Shown: piece by piece, positions 1-9,967 of the stretch
Position numbering within the stretch: the stretch's first letter is position 1
How the letters are laid out: each line of letters opens with the position of its first letter
Made by a program: the position numbers and the translations under genes
Assembly (NCBI RefSeq): GCF_014191605.1
Contig: NZ_JACHWU010000004.1
Coordinates: 62,001 to 126,000 of the forward strand
DNA length: 64,000 nt
Origin: Prauserella isguenensis
Lineage (GTDB): Bacteria; Actinomycetota; Actinomycetes; Mycobacteriales; Pseudonocardiaceae
Direction: 5' to 3'
Notes under the pieces: model-generated
Database searches by the model: none
Seen by the model: only the letters and a program-made list of their open reading frames with translations
What the model was told of the DNA's origin: nothing

Positions 1-7
1 GGAGGTG

Positions 8-1081
8 TCATTCCGGCGGGTGGCCGACCGGTATGAGCATCGTCGGGATCTCCGATTCGGGGACGCCGAGCAGCTGGGACAGGTTCGCGTCGTCGAAGTC
101 GGAGACCGCGCAGCAGGCCAGTCCGAGCGCCGTCGCGATGAGATACACGTTCTGCACCGCGATACCCGAGTCGACGTGCATCGTCCGGTAGTGCCGCAAC
201 GGTTTCCGCTCGTACGCGACGTCCATCTGCGTGGTCAGCGCGATCGCGACCGGGGCCGCGGCGAACTCGGGCTGCCAGTACACCTGCTGGAGCGGCCGTA
301 CCGGGTCGGTCGTCGTGAGCAGGGTGAGCTCGTGCGCGATGGCCTCGTATCGGTACACGCCCGGTTCGAGGATGTCGGTGCCGCGGATCAGCACGTAAGC
401 CCGCAGCAGGTCCAGACCATCGCCGCTCGGTGCCATGCCCATCGGATGATGTTCCGAACCGTACGCCGGTTCGAACCGCTGCACCCCGAGGGCGAACCGC
501 AGTAGCCCACTCAGCGCGGCGAGGTCCAGGCCGCGGTGGGCGAACACGTCCCAGGAGCGGCGCTTGACCAGTGTCTTGACCAGGTCGATGCGCGGCGGTT
601 CGACGTCGGGCAGCGGAATCCGGCGCAGCGCGGGCAGCGGGTCCGGCGACGGTGGTGTCTGGCCGTTGAGCAGCCGGTGCACGGCGAGCGCGCGCTGGAC
701 GGTGTCGCGCGCCGCCGGGCCGGTGCCGGTCTCGTCGGCCGGGTGCGGTTGCGGCGGGGCGGCGGGTTCCGGTTCCGGGGGTGTGGCGGCGCTGTCCGCA
801 GGAGCGTACGGGACGTCGTCGGGGTCGGGGAGGGCGTGACGGCCGCTCGCGCTCGCGTTCGGTGCGGTGTGGTGACCGGGTGCGGGGACGTGCTGCGGGT
901 GCGGCTGTTCGGGATGCGACTGGGGGTGTGGTTGCGCGGGGTGGACCGGGTACGCGTGCTCGGGATGGGCCTGCTGTGGGTACGGGTGCTGCGGTTCGAC
1001 ACCGGGAGGCCACTCGGCGTAACCGGCTGTGTGTTGGCGGTCGTACTCCGAACCCCAATCGTGGCTCAGCGGCTCACCCAT
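8..1081 (-). CDS. SagB/ThcOx-type nitroreductase-family dehydrogenase
   Basis: The protein has 357 aa. The first ~130 residues are a low-complexity Pro/His/Gln-rich stretch. The remainder reads as an FMN-dependent SagB-type nitroreductase domain ending in GIAVQNVYLIATALGL and a Gly/Pro tail. Known SagB enzymes oxidise azolines in ribosomal peptides, but no cyclodehydratase or precursor peptide gene is visible nearby, so the substrate is unknown. The ATG at 1081 was chosen because GGGGAGGA lies 5 nt upstream; a longer open frame upstream has no such site. It is the last of three same-strand genes (helD-like, monooxygenase, this) and may be co-transcribed with them. The family call is good; the role is not determined. 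Confidence 0.8.
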   Translation of the reverse strand: MGEPLSHDWGSEYDRQHTAGYAEWPPGVEPQHPYPQQAHPEHAYPVHPAQPHPQSHPEQPHPQHVPAPGHHTAPNASASGRHALPDPDDVPYAPADSAATPPEPEPAAPPQPHPADETGTGPAARDTVQRALAVHRLLNGQTPPSPDPLPALRRIPLPDVEPPRIDLVKTLVKRRSWDVFAHRGLDLAALSGLLRFALGVQRFEPAYGSEHHPMGMAPSGDGLDLLRAYVLIRGTDILEPGVYRYEAIAHELTLLTTTDPVRPLQQVYWQPEFAAAPVAIALTTQMDVAYERKPLRHYRTMHVDSGIAVQNVYLIATALGLACCAVSDFDDANLSQLLGVPESEIPTMLIPVGHPPE

Positions 1082-1146
1082 TGGTTCCTCCCCGTTACGC
1101 CTGGTCACGTCGAGCGCACGCCAGAACGCATCGTAACCGGTTCGGC

Positions 1147-2157
<1,011 letters not shown>

Positions 2158-2263
2158 GGTCAACACCACGGCATCCGCGGGGCATTCCGGCCGCGACCGA
2201 GGTGAGGCTCACCCCGTGGGCCGAGGGCGCCTCGCCGAGCGCGCTGTCGCGGCCCGCCGGGCG

Positions 2264-4396
2264 TCAGCGCCAGTCGTCGTCCGAGGCGATGATCGTCAGC
2301 TGCTGTGTCGCACGGGTCAGCGCCACGTACAGCACCCGCCTGCCGGTGAGCGACTCGGTGATCAGCTCGGTCGGTTCCACCAGCGCGACGGCGTCGTACT
2401 CCAGGCCCTTCGAATCGAGGCTGCCGACGACCTTGAGCCGGTCCTCCGACTGCCCGGCCAGCCACCGCTCCACCTCGGGAACCCGCTCCATCGCGCAGAT
2501 GACGCCGACCGTGCCGTCGACCGAGTCCAGCAGCTCCTTCACCGACGAGTGCACCGCGCTCTCGCGGTCGTGGGCGTCGACCGTGCGGATCTCCGGTTCG
2601 AGACCGGTCGTGCGCACCGCGTTCGGCAGGTCACCGTCGTCGGCACCCCGCCCCGCGACCACGCGGGCGGCCAGGTCGAAGATCTCCGCCGAGTTCCGGT
2701 AGTTCGTGCGCAGCGTGTACCGGCGATGCTTCGTCTTCGCCCCGAACGCCTGCGTCCTGGCCTGTTCGGCCTCGACGGGATCGGGCCACGAGCTCTGCAC
2801 CGGATCGCCCACGATCGTCCAGCTCGCATGCGCTCCGCGCCTGCCGAGCATCCGCCACTGCATCGGCGACAGGTCCTGCGACTCGTCGACGACGATGTGC
2901 GAGTACTCGTCGTAGTGCGCGGGCCGTGCGGTGCGGAGTCGTGCCGGATCGTCCGAATCGCGGGTCTGCTCCGCGTCCAGCTCGATCTCCTGTGCGCGCT
3001 GCTTCCTGCGTTTCGGCGGGCCGATCAGCACACGGATCTCGTCCAGCAACGCCACGTCCGCGACCGTCCAGTCGTCGCCCTCGCCGCGCAGTGACTCCGC
3101 CAGCGGCGCGATCTCGTCGGCCGTGAGCACGTTCTTCGCCGCGCGCGCCAGCCGGTCGTCGTCGCCGAGCCAGCGCAGTACCTGCGCCGGATACAGCACC
3201 GGCCACCACGCCACCAGGAACCGGTGGAAGTCGATGCGTTCGCCCAGGTCGTGGATCACGTCGGCGCGCTCGAGCTGCGGACCGCCCGAGGCCGCGTTCT
3301 CCTCGGCCTTGTCGGCCAGCATCCCCAGCAGCGTCTCCGCGGCCCGCACCCGCGACCGGTTCGGCGGGCCGCCCGCCGAGTGCACCTTCTTGCGCGCCTT
3401 GTCCAGCTCCTTGGCGCCGAGTTTGAGGACCTCGCCCTTGTAGACGATCCGCAGTTCCGTCGGCGCGTCCGGCGGCGTCGCCCGCACGGCCTTGAGCAGC
3501 ACTTTCCGCATCCGCAGCGAGCCCTTGACGGCGGCCAGGGGAGCGGGGTCGTGCCGCGTGGCCTCCATGCCGTCCAGGACCTCGCCCAGCGCCCGCAGCT
3601 CGACGTTCGTCTCGCCCATCGACGGCAGCACGCGCGAGATGTACGACGTGAACACCCCGGACGGACCCACCACGAGCACGCCCGCGCCGCCCAGCTGCCT
3701 GCGGTAGCGGTACAGCAGGTACGCCGCGCGATGCAGCGCCACGGCCGTCTTGCCGGTGCCGGGACCGCCGGTGATCTCCGTGACGCCACGCCACGGCGCC
3801 CGGATCACCTCGTCCTGTTCCTTCTGGATGGTGGCGACGATGTCGCGCATCTTCTCGCCGCGCGCCCGGCCCAGCGCCGCCATGAGCGCGCCCTCGCCGA
3901 CCACCGGCATGTCGTCGGGCACCGACTCGGGCATGAGCACGTCGTCGTCGACGTCGAGCACCTGTTGCCCGGAGCAGCGGATCACCCGGCGCCGCACCAC
4001 GTCCATCGGCGCCTCGGCCGTGGCCTGGTAGAACGCGGCCGCCGCGGGTGCGCGCCAGTCGGTGACCAGGTTCTCGAAGTCCGCGTCGCGGATGCCGAGC
4101 CTGCCCACGTAGACGGGTTCGGTGCTGGTGTGGTCCAGCCTGCCGAACACCAGGCCCTCGTACTCGGCGTCCAGCGACTGCAGCGTCTGATTCGCGTGGT
4201 TCACCATCATGTCCCGCTCGAACAGCATCGACGCCTGTTCGAACACGGCCTCACGCTGCGCACCGTGACCGATCTCGTAGCCCTTCGTGCGCATGTCCTC
4301 GGCCTGGCTCCGGAGTTCGCCGAGCCGGCGGTACACCCGGTCCACGTGGGACTGTTCGATCGCGATCTCGGCCCGTCTGACCCGAGGTTCCGACAC
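2264..4396 (-). CDS. helD: HelD-type RNA polymerase-associated UvrD-like ATPase
   Basis: The 710-aa protein has superfamily 1 helicase motifs. An N-terminal ~190-residue helical region is followed by Walker A GGPGTGKT (residues 210–217), Walker B/motif II VDESQDLSPMQW, motif III/IV DPVQSSWPD and TNYRNSAEI, and C-terminal YVALTRATQQL. Length and order fit actinobacterial HelD, which clears stalled RNA polymerase; some homologues (HelR) protect polymerase from rifamycins. The GTG at 4396 is preceded by AGGAG at 8 nt and gives the usual HelD start; the open frame runs further upstream without support. No rifamycin-associated element was recognised upstream, so a HelR role is not claimed. It is transcribed away from rsmD. 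Confidence 0.85.
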   Translation of the reverse strand: MSEPRVRRAEIAIEQSHVDRVYRRLGELRSQAEDMRTKGYEIGHGAQREAVFEQASMLFERDMMVNHANQTLQSLDAEYEGLVFGRLDHTSTEPVYVGRLGIRDADFENLVTDWRAPAAAAFYQATAEAPMDVVRRRVIRCSGQQVLDVDDDVLMPESVPDDMPVVGEGALMAALGRARGEKMRDIVATIQKEQDEVIRAPWRGVTEITGGPGTGKTAVALHRAAYLLYRYRRQLGGAGVLVVGPSGVFTSYISRVLPSMGETNVELRALGEVLDGMEATRHDPAPLAAVKGSLRMRKVLLKAVRATPPDAPTELRIVYKGEVLKLGAKELDKARKKVHSAGGPPNRSRVRAAETLLGMLADKAEENAASGGPQLERADVIHDLGERIDFHRFLVAWWPVLYPAQVLRWLGDDDRLARAAKNVLTADEIAPLAESLRGEGDDWTVADVALLDEIRVLIGPPKRRKQRAQEIELDAEQTRDSDDPARLRTARPAHYDEYSHIVVDESQDLSPMQWRMLGRRGAHASWTIVGDPVQSSWPDPVEAEQARTQAFGAKTKHRRYTLRTNYRNSAEIFDLAARVVAGRGADDGDLPNAVRTTGLEPEIRTVDAHDRESAVHSSVKELLDSVDGTVGVICAMERVPEVERWLAGQSEDRLKVVGSLDSKGLEYDAVALVEPTELITESLTGRRVLYVALTRATQQLTIIASDDDWR

Positions 4397-4494
4397 TGAC
4401 GCGCTCCTGCCGCAAAGTCGCCGGGAAGGGGAAGAACGACAATACGCGAGTCGGGAGCCCGGCAGCACAAGGTCCGGCCAAGAGTCACACTCGC

Positions 4495-4522
4495 CACGTG
4501 CGCGGGCGTGCGCGCGCACGTG
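4495..4522. promoter_or_regulatory. Inverted repeat in the helD/rsmD divergent promoter region
   Basis: Arms CACGTGCGCG (4495–4504) and CGCGCACGTG (4513–4522) are perfect 10-bp inverted copies separated by 8 nt. The element is about 100 nt upstream of the HelD-type start and 136 nt upstream of rsmD, so it could be an operator for either gene. No regulator family is assigned. Confidence 0.35.
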
Positions 4523-4657
4523 CGGGTAGCGCCGTTCGCTCCGGCGGCGGGCGACGGCAGGTGCCGCGTCGCTTCCCCTACGGCTGCTCCTCCGGCCCGC
4601 CCGTGTCCCACCGCCTCCCCATCCGACACGCTTCGCGTGGCTGCCTACGATCAAGGC

Positions 4658-5227
4658 GTGACCAGGATCGTGGCCGGACGAGCGGGTGGACGGACCCTGC
4701 GGGTGCCGCCGCGGACGACGCGGCCGACGTCCGAACGGGTGCGGGAAGCCCTGTTCAACTCCCTCGAAACGGCGGGTGACCTCGACGACGCCCGCGTGCT
4801 CGACCTCTACGCGGGCTCCGGCGCGCTCGGGCTCGAGGCGCTCTCGCGCGGCGCCGCCGACGTCCTGTTCGTCGAATCGGACCGCAAAGCCACCGAGGTG
4901 CTGCGCGGCAACGTCGCCACCGTCGGCCTCGGCGGGCGCGTCCGGCAGGCCGCGGTCGAGTCGGTCGTCGCAGAGGGCAGCCCCGAGCCGTTCGACGTCG
5001 TGCTGATCGACCCGCCGTACGCGCTGGCCGGTGACACGCTCGCCGGTGTGCTGGCGGACCTCGTCCGTGGCGGCTGGCTGACCGACCGTGCGCTCGTCGT
5101 CGTGGAACGTGCGGTGCGCGACGGCGACCCGCCATGGCCCGCGGGGCTCACGGCGCTGCGCACGAAGCGCTACGGCGGGAGCGCGCTGTTCAGGGCCGAG
5201 GTCGACACCGACACCGACGGCGGCTGA
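4658..5227 (+). CDS. rsmD: 16S rRNA (guanine(966)-N2)-methyltransferase RsmD
   Basis: The 189-aa Rossmann-fold methyltransferase carries the RsmD start TRIVAGRAGGRTL, the SAM-binding loop LDLYAGSGALG (about residues 48–58) and the catalytic DPPY (118–121). It methylates G966 of 16S rRNA in the 30S subunit. The GTG at 4658 gives the family's usual length; its ribosome-binding site is weak, and the open frame extends upstream without homology. coaD follows 192 nt downstream, the common actinobacterial pairing. The 3' end, including the stop codon, is tandemly repeated downstream (5219–5257). Confidence 0.93.
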   Translation: MTRIVAGRAGGRTLRVPPRTTRPTSERVREALFNSLETAGDLDDARVLDLYAGSGALGLEALSRGAADVLFVESDRKATEVLRGNVATVGLGGRVRQAAVESVVAEGSPEPFDVVLIDPPYALAGDTLAGVLADLVRGGWLTDRALVVVERAVRDGDPPWPAGLTALRTKRYGGSALFRAEVDTDTDGG

Positions 5228-5257
5228 GGCGGCGACTGCTGAGGCGGCGACTGCTGA
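5219..5257 (+). repeat. 15-bp tandem repeat containing the rsmD stop codon
   Basis: The unit GGCGGCGACTGCTGA occurs twice after the end of rsmD, and the gene's own end (GGCGGCTGA) is a shortened copy. Each unit contains an in-frame-looking TGA. This is one of several short tandem repeats in the window that begin within a gene's 3' end. Confidence 0.6.
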
Positions 5258-5419
5258 GGTCCCGTCGCGTGGGACGGCGACGGCGTGGTGAAGCCGACAT
5301 CCCGGACAGGTGGAGATCGGCCACATCCGTGCCCGGCCACCGCGGGCGGTTGCTAACGTCCGCGCGTCCTTCGATCACGCGAGCAGCGATGCTCGGCATC
5401 GCGGTTAGGGTTCTGTGCC

Positions 5420-5902
5420 ATGCGGCGAGCGGTGTGTCCCGGCTCCTACGACCCGGCGACCAACGGGCATCTGGATGTGATCGAACGGGCGGCGCACCTG
5501 TTCGACGAGGTCGTGGTCGCGGTGCTGATCAACAAGAGCAAGCGCGGCATGTTCACGATCGACGAGCGCATGGAGCTGCTGCAGGAGTCGACGGCGAAGC
5601 TGCCGAACGTGCGGGTCGACTCGTGGCACGGCCTGCTCACGGACTACTGCAAGGAGCAGGGCATCCAGTCGATCGTGAAGGGGTTGCGCTCGGTCAGCGA
5701 CTTCGACTACGAGCTGCAGATGGCGCAGATGAACCGCGAGATCTCCGGCGTCGAGACCCTGCTGATGTCGAACAACCCGGCGTACAGCTTCCTGTCCAGC
5801 TCGCTGGTCAAGGAGGTCGCGACCTACGGAGGTGACGTGACCGGCATGGTGCCGCCGGCGGTGCACGACCGGCTCCTGGCGCGCATCGCCGAGAACGACT
5901 GA
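5420..5902 (+). CDS. coaD: Phosphopantetheine adenylyltransferase
   Basis: The 160-aa protein makes dephospho-CoA from 4'-phosphopantetheine and ATP, the penultimate step of CoA synthesis. It shows the nucleotidyltransferase start CPGSYDPATNGHLDVI with the TNGH ATP-binding motif at residues 14–17, VLINKSKRGMFT, the GLRSVSDFDYE loop and SFLSSSLVKEVA near the C-terminus. The length is typical (about 160 aa). The ATG at 5420 is preceded 9 nt upstream by a TAGGGT that could be a −10 element, so a very short leader is possible. It follows rsmD and precedes the sepIVA-like gene. Confidence 0.95.
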   Translation: MRRAVCPGSYDPATNGHLDVIERAAHLFDEVVVAVLINKSKRGMFTIDERMELLQESTAKLPNVRVDSWHGLLTDYCKEQGIQSIVKGLRSVSDFDYELQMAQMNREISGVETLLMSNNPAYSFLSSSLVKEVATYGGDVTGMVPPAVHDRLLARIAEND

Positions 5903-6069
5903 CTGCGCCCCTGCTCTCGCCACCGACTGAGTCCCTCAAAAGTGCCCTGGGGTGCTTTGCGGGCCGGTCGCGCGGAGGCTTGACACGCCCGGCTCGGCCC
6001 GGTCACCGAAAACCCGCGCCCGGACCGGCACACTGGTACCAGGCCACGATCAAGTTCCAGGGAGTTGCC

Positions 6070-6852
6070 GTGTACCGGGTGTTCGAGGCGCTCGACGAGC
6101 TCGTCACGATCGTCGAAGAGGCGCGGGGTGTGCCGATGACCTCGAGCTGTGTGGTGCCCCGAGGGGATGCGCTCGAGCTGCTCGACGACATCCGCGAGGC
6201 GCTGCCCACCGAGGTGGACGACGCGCAGGACGTGCTCGACAAGCGCGACGAGGTGCTGCAGAACGCACGTACCGAGGCCGACACGACGATCTCGAACGCC
6301 AACGAGCAGGCCGAGCGCACCGTCTCCGAGGCCAGCGCCGAGGCCGAACGGCTCGTCTCCGAGGCGCGTGCCAGGGCCGAACAGCTCGTCGCCGACGCGC
6401 AGGCCGAGGCCGAGCGCACCGTCTCCGCGGGGCAGGCCGAGTACCACGACCTGACCGAGCGCGCTCGCACCGAGTCCGAGCGGATGGTCCAGGCGGGCAG
6501 GGACGCCTACGACCGGTCCGTCGAGGAGGGTCGCGCCGAACAGGCCCGGCTCGTCGCGCAGACCGAGGTCGTCCAGGCCGCCCACGGCGAGGCCTCCCGT
6601 ATCGTCGACGAGGCCCACGGCGAGGCGGACAAGCAGCGCAGTGACTGCGACGCCTACGTCGACGGCAAGCTGGCCGAGTTCTCCGAACTGCTGTCCACGA
6701 CGCTGCGCACCGTCGATTCGGGCCGCAACCACCTGCGCGGCGGTGGCGGGTACAACGGTTCCGGCGGTGCCGGCGCCTCCGGCTACAACGGCTCCGGGCC
6801 GTACACCTCCGGTGCGGGTGGCCGCGGCTTCTACGACTTCCAGTCCCACTGA
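6070..6852 (+). CDS. sepIVA: DivIVA-like coiled-coil cell-division protein (SepIVA-like)
   Basis: The 260-aa protein begins YRVFEALDELVTIVEEARG, then GDALELLDDIREALPTE, followed by a long Ala/Glu/Arg heptad-rich coiled coil (about residues 55–210) and a Gly/Ser/Tyr-rich tail. Mycobacterial SepIVA (Rv2927c) has this organisation and lies in the same place, upstream of DUF177–rpmF–rnc–fpg. SepIVA is an essential septation factor in mycobacteria; a role in cell division here is inferred from order and architecture. The GTG at 6070 is chosen because AGGGAG is 5 nt upstream. The glycine-rich C-terminal tail looks unlike the mycobacterial form. Confidence 0.8.
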   Translation: MYRVFEALDELVTIVEEARGVPMTSSCVVPRGDALELLDDIREALPTEVDDAQDVLDKRDEVLQNARTEADTTISNANEQAERTVSEASAEAERLVSEARARAEQLVADAQAEAERTVSAGQAEYHDLTERARTESERMVQAGRDAYDRSVEEGRAEQARLVAQTEVVQAAHGEASRIVDEAHGEADKQRSDCDAYVDGKLAEFSELLSTTLRTVDSGRNHLRGGGGYNGSGGAGASGYNGSGPYTSGAGGRGFYDFQSH

Positions 6853-6961
6853 GTCCGTGATCCCCACGCGCCCTGCCCGCGGTGATGCGGGTGCGGTGCG
6901 CACGGCGCCCCCGCGGCGTCGCTGCGGACGGACCGCCCGACCGGGCGCCGACCGGCCGCCG

Positions 6962-6986
6962 GGAACGGATTTGCCCTGCTCGCGTA
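6962..6986 (+). promoter_or_regulatory. ECF-type promoter candidate upstream of the DUF177–rpmF–rnc–fpg operon
   Basis: GGAAC at 6962–6966 and CGTA at 6983–6986 are separated by 16 nt, the pattern of many extracytoplasmic-function sigma factor promoters. The site lies about 80 nt upstream of the DUF177 start. It is a pattern match only. Confidence 0.3.
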
Positions 6987-7066
6987 GGCTGGATTGACGC
7001 GCCTTACGCCGGGTGCCGTGATCACCCGCGCCGGCGAGTCCCAACCTTCCTCGAACGAGAAATCCG

Positions 7067-7702
7067 ATGTCTGACGAACGTTCCCCGAATCCTGGCTCCG
7101 AGCGGGCCGACCGCAACCCGTGGCTGGTCGACACGCACGAGCTCGGCCGTCGCCCCGGCGCCAGCAGGTCGGTGAAACGGGACATTCCCGTCACCGAGTC
7201 GTTGGGTGTGCCCGAGGTCGTCACCGTGCCTGCCGGCGCCGCGATCGCCGTCGACCTGCTCCTGGAGTCGGTCGTCGAAGGTGTGCTGGTCACCGGGTCG
7301 GCCAGCGCATCGACCACCGGCCAGTGCTCGCGGTGCCTGGACCCGATCACGGGCGAGGTGACCATCGAGGTCACGGAGCTGTTCGCCTACCCCGAGTCGA
7401 CGACCGACGAGACCACGGAGGAGGACGAGGTCAGCCGGGTCGTCGACGACCGCATCGACCTGGAGCCCGTGGTCAGGGACGCGCTCGTGCTGGCGCTTCC
7501 GCTGGTGCCGCTGTGCAGCGACGACTGCGCCGGACTGTGCTCCGGATGCGGCGTGAAGTGGGCCGATCTCGAGTCCGGACACGGGCATGAGACGATAGAT
7601 CCTCGGTGGGCCGCACTCGTCGACCGACTGCAGGACACGGAGGACGTTTCGGACGCCCCGAGTGACCGGGCAGGCGAAGGAACCGACGACTCGGACCGGT
7701 GA
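7067..7702 (+). CDS. YceD family (DUF177) protein
   Basis: The 211-aa protein carries the DUF177 pattern: a middle segment with the cysteine pair QCSRCLDPI and a C-terminal CSDDCAGLCSGCG cluster that could bind zinc. YceD proteins sit directly before rpmF in most bacteria and are linked to 23S rRNA or ribosome biogenesis, mechanism unsettled. Here rpmF starts 89 nt downstream and the two are probably co-transcribed. The acidic C-terminal tail after the cysteine cluster is typical of actinobacterial members. ATG at 7067. Confidence 0.9.
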   Translation: MSDERSPNPGSERADRNPWLVDTHELGRRPGASRSVKRDIPVTESLGVPEVVTVPAGAAIAVDLLLESVVEGVLVTGSASASTTGQCSRCLDPITGEVTIEVTELFAYPESTTDETTEEDEVSRVVDDRIDLEPVVRDALVLALPLVPLCSDDCAGLCSGCGVKWADLESGHGHETIDPRWAALVDRLQDTEDVSDAPSDRAGEGTDDSDR

Positions 7703-7791
7703 CACCGCATGGCGGTGCCGCGCTCCCACCCCGGAGTTTCGAGCAAACAGCTCGCGCGATCGCGGGCAGATTTTGATGAGGAGAATCAGCC

Positions 7792-7974
7792 GTGGCTGTC
7801 CCCAAGCGGAAGATGTCGCGCTCCAACACCCGCGCCCGCCGTTCGCAGTGGAAGGCGAAGCCGGTGCAGCTCGTGGAGTGCTCCAACCGCGCCTGCAAGG
7901 CCAAGAAGCCGCAGCACGTCGCCTGCCCTGAGTGCGGTCAGTACGCCGGCCGGCAGGTCGTCGAGCCGGCCTGA
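7792..7974 (+). CDS. rpmF: 50S ribosomal protein L32
   Basis: The 60-aa basic protein has the L32 start [20 protein letters not shown]. Four cysteines are spaced C-x4-C then C-x2-C (CSNRACK and CPECG), so this is the zinc-binding (C+) form. The GTG at 7792 has GAGGAGAA about 7 nt upstream. It lies between the DUF177 gene and rnc, with 11 nt to the rnc start, so translation of the two is probably coupled. Confidence 0.96.
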   Translation: MAVPKRKMSRSNTRARRSQWKAKPVQLVECSNRACKAKKPQHVACPECGQYAGRQVVEPA

Positions 7975-7985
7975 GGTTCCGCGAG

Positions 7986-8726
7986 ATGGGGGGTAAGGCA
8001 CCGGCAGGTCCGGCTACGGATCCCGCACCGCTGCTCGAGGGGCTCGGCGTCGACTTCGACAGCGAACTGCTGACGCTCGCACTGACCCACCGTTCGTACG
8101 CCTACGAGAACGGCGGGCTGCTGCCGAACGAGCGACTCGAGTTCCTCGGCGATGCGGTGCTGGGCCTGGTGGTGACCGATCACCTGTATCGCAAGCACCC
8201 CGACCTGCCGGAAGGGCAGTTGGCGAAACTGCGCGCCAGTGTCGTCAACATGCACGCGCTCGCGGGCGTCGCGCGCGAGCTCGGCGACGGCGGCCTGGGC
8301 ACGTACCTGCTCCTCGGCAAGGGCGAGGAGCTGACGGGTGGTCGTGACAAGGCGAGCATCCTGGCCGACGGGCTCGAAGCCGTGATCGGCGCGACCTACA
8401 TCGCGCACGGCATCGAGATCGCGCGGGAGCTCGTCCACCGGCTGTTCGGCCAGTTGCTCGAGGAGGCGCCGCTGCGCGGTGCCGGCCTGGACTGGAAGAC
8501 CAGCCTGCAGGAGCTGACCGCGTCGGCCGGGCTGGGCGTGCCCGAGTACAAGGTCGAGGACACCGGTCCCGACCACCGCAAGGAGTTCACCGCGACCGTT
8601 TACGTCGGCGGTCGTGACCTCGGCAGCGGCAGCGGCACGACCAAAAAGGAAGGCGAGCAGAAGGCCGCCGAAACGGCGTGGCGCGCGCTGTCGGAGGAGC
8701 TCGACCTCGGCAACGAGTCATCCTGA
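7986..8726 (+). CDS. rnc: Ribonuclease III
   Basis: The 246-aa endonuclease processes double-stranded RNA, including rRNA precursors. The catalytic signature [14 protein letters not shown] is present, with further acidic residues in the EAVIGATY segment. A C-terminal double-stranded RNA-binding domain follows (DWKTSLQEL, then [18 protein letters not shown]). The ATG at 7986, 11 nt after rpmF, gives the standard length. fpg starts 18 nt downstream, completing an rpmF–rnc–fpg unit. Confidence 0.96.
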   Translation: MGGKAPAGPATDPAPLLEGLGVDFDSELLTLALTHRSYAYENGGLLPNERLEFLGDAVLGLVVTDHLYRKHPDLPEGQLAKLRASVVNMHALAGVARELGDGGLGTYLLLGKGEELTGGRDKASILADGLEAVIGATYIAHGIEIARELVHRLFGQLLEEAPLRGAGLDWKTSLQELTASAGLGVPEYKVEDTGPDHRKEFTATVYVGGRDLGSGSGTTKKEGEQKAAETAWRALSEELDLGNESS

Positions 8727-8744
8727 CCCCGCACGGAGTCGCGC

Positions 8745-9605
8745 GTGCCTGAACTTCCCGAGGTCGAGGTCGTGCGTGCCGGTCTCGGACGGCACGTGAC
8801 AGGCCGTGTCATCACCTCGGTCGACGTACTGCATCCGCGGGCGATCCGCAGGCACGTGCCCGGCGCCGACGACTTCGCCGGCCGGCTCGCCGGCGTGAAG
8901 ATCACCGCGGCCCGCAGGCGTGGCAAGTACCTGTGGCTCGACCTCGCCGACGGCGAGGCGATGCTCGCCCACCTGGGCATGAGCGGTCAGATGCTCGTCC
9001 AGCCCGCCTCCGCTGCCGACGAGAAGCACCTGCGGGTGCGTGTCCGCTTCGCCGACGACGGCCCCGAGCTGCGGTTCGTCGATCAGCGCACGTTCGGCGG
9101 GCTCGCCCTCGACGAGCTGGTCGACGTCGACGGCACCCTCGTGCCCGCGAGCGTCGCCCACATCGGACGCGACCCGATGGATCCGCTGTTCGACCTGCCC
9201 GCCGCGGTCGCCGCGCTGCGGGGCAAGCGCACCGAGGTCAAACGGGCGCTGCTCGACCAGACGCTCGTCTCCGGCATCGGCAACATCTACGCCGACGAGG
9301 CCCTGTGGCGGGCCCGCCTCCACGGCACGCGCCCCACCGAACGGCTCACGCGCGCCCAGGGGCAGCTCGTACTCACCGCCGCCACCGACGTCATGGCCGA
9401 CGCGCTCGGCGCGGGCGGCACCTCGTTCGACGCGCTGTACGTCAACGTCAACGGCGAGTCGGGCTACTTCGAACGATCCCTCGCCGTCTACGGCAGGGCG
9501 GGCGAGCCGTGCCGCCGCTGCGGCGCCCTCATCCGCCGCGAGGCGTTCACCAACCGGTCGTCCTACTTCTGCCCGCGCTGCCAACGCCGCCCACGGCGCA
9601 CCTGA
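8745..9605 (+). CDS. fpg: Formamidopyrimidine-DNA glycosylase
   Basis: The 286-aa base-excision repair enzyme removes oxidised purines such as 8-oxoguanine and cleaves the abasic site. The mature N-terminus PELPEVEVV supplies the catalytic Pro and Glu, RRRGKYLWL holds a conserved Lys, [13 protein letters not shown] is the helix–two-turn–helix, and the C-terminal CRRCG…CPRCQ zinc finger binds DNA. GTG start at 8745, 18 nt after rnc. The next gene (hepT) converges on it with only 9 nt between stop codons, marking the edge of an insertion into the usual fpg–acyP–smc order. Confidence 0.96.
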   Translation: MPELPEVEVVRAGLGRHVTGRVITSVDVLHPRAIRRHVPGADDFAGRLAGVKITAARRRGKYLWLDLADGEAMLAHLGMSGQMLVQPASAADEKHLRVRVRFADDGPELRFVDQRTFGGLALDELVDVDGTLVPASVAHIGRDPMDPLFDLPAAVAALRGKRTEVKRALLDQTLVSGIGNIYADEALWRARLHGTRPTERLTRAQGQLVLTAATDVMADALGAGGTSFDALYVNVNGESGYFERSLAVYGRAGEPCRRCGALIRREAFTNRSSYFCPRCQRRPRRT

Positions 9606-9614
9606 CGGAGTCGG

Positions 9615-9967
9615 TCACTGGGGTGGCGGCGCCTCGCCGAGCAGGGTCTCGAGCACGGTGCACAAGGTGGGAATCTCGTCGTGTACCAGGGACCAGATGA
9701 GTTCGTGATCCACGATGTCGTATCCGTGTGCGATGACGTTGCGGGTTCCGATGATGGAGCGGAGATCGGGAATGCGAACGGCAGTGTCCGGATCGCCCTG
9801 GCGTAGCCGGTTGAGTGCTTCGCCGACGATCTCGAGCTGGCGCTCGACCGCTGATTGACGGAGCCAATCGGAGGCGTACTGGTCCCATGTCAGGCCCTTG
9901 GTCGCTTCCCGTGCACGCAGGGCTGCTTCGCGTGCGCCCAGAGATACGCGGGGCTGTCAGGCTGCAT
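9615..9967 (-). pseudogene. hepT: HepT-like HEPN toxin with a −1 frameshift
   Basis: A start ATG at 9967 overlaps the mntA stop and encodes MQPDSPAYLWA, the expected HepT N-terminus. The remaining conserved protein (REAALRAREATKGLTW through to GEAPPPQ) lies in another frame, that of mntA, with no ATG, GTG or TTG to start it. Restoring one base between 9936 and 9937 would give AYLWDAREAAL and a continuous ~117-aa protein. The HEPN ribonuclease motif R-x4-H-x-Y is intact (RNVIAHGY). HepT is the RNase toxin silenced by MntA. As read, the gene is broken; a base-calling error cannot be excluded. Confidence 0.75.

Noticed and set aside
4397-4657. Rifamycin-associated element upstream of the HelD-type gene
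   Set aside because: The palindrome at 4495–4522 does not resemble the known element, so drug-responsive control is not claimed.
9936-9967. Programmed frameshifting in hepT
   Set aside because: No slippery heptamer, internal ribosome-binding motif or stimulating hairpin is evident at the shift point; a simple base loss explains it better.
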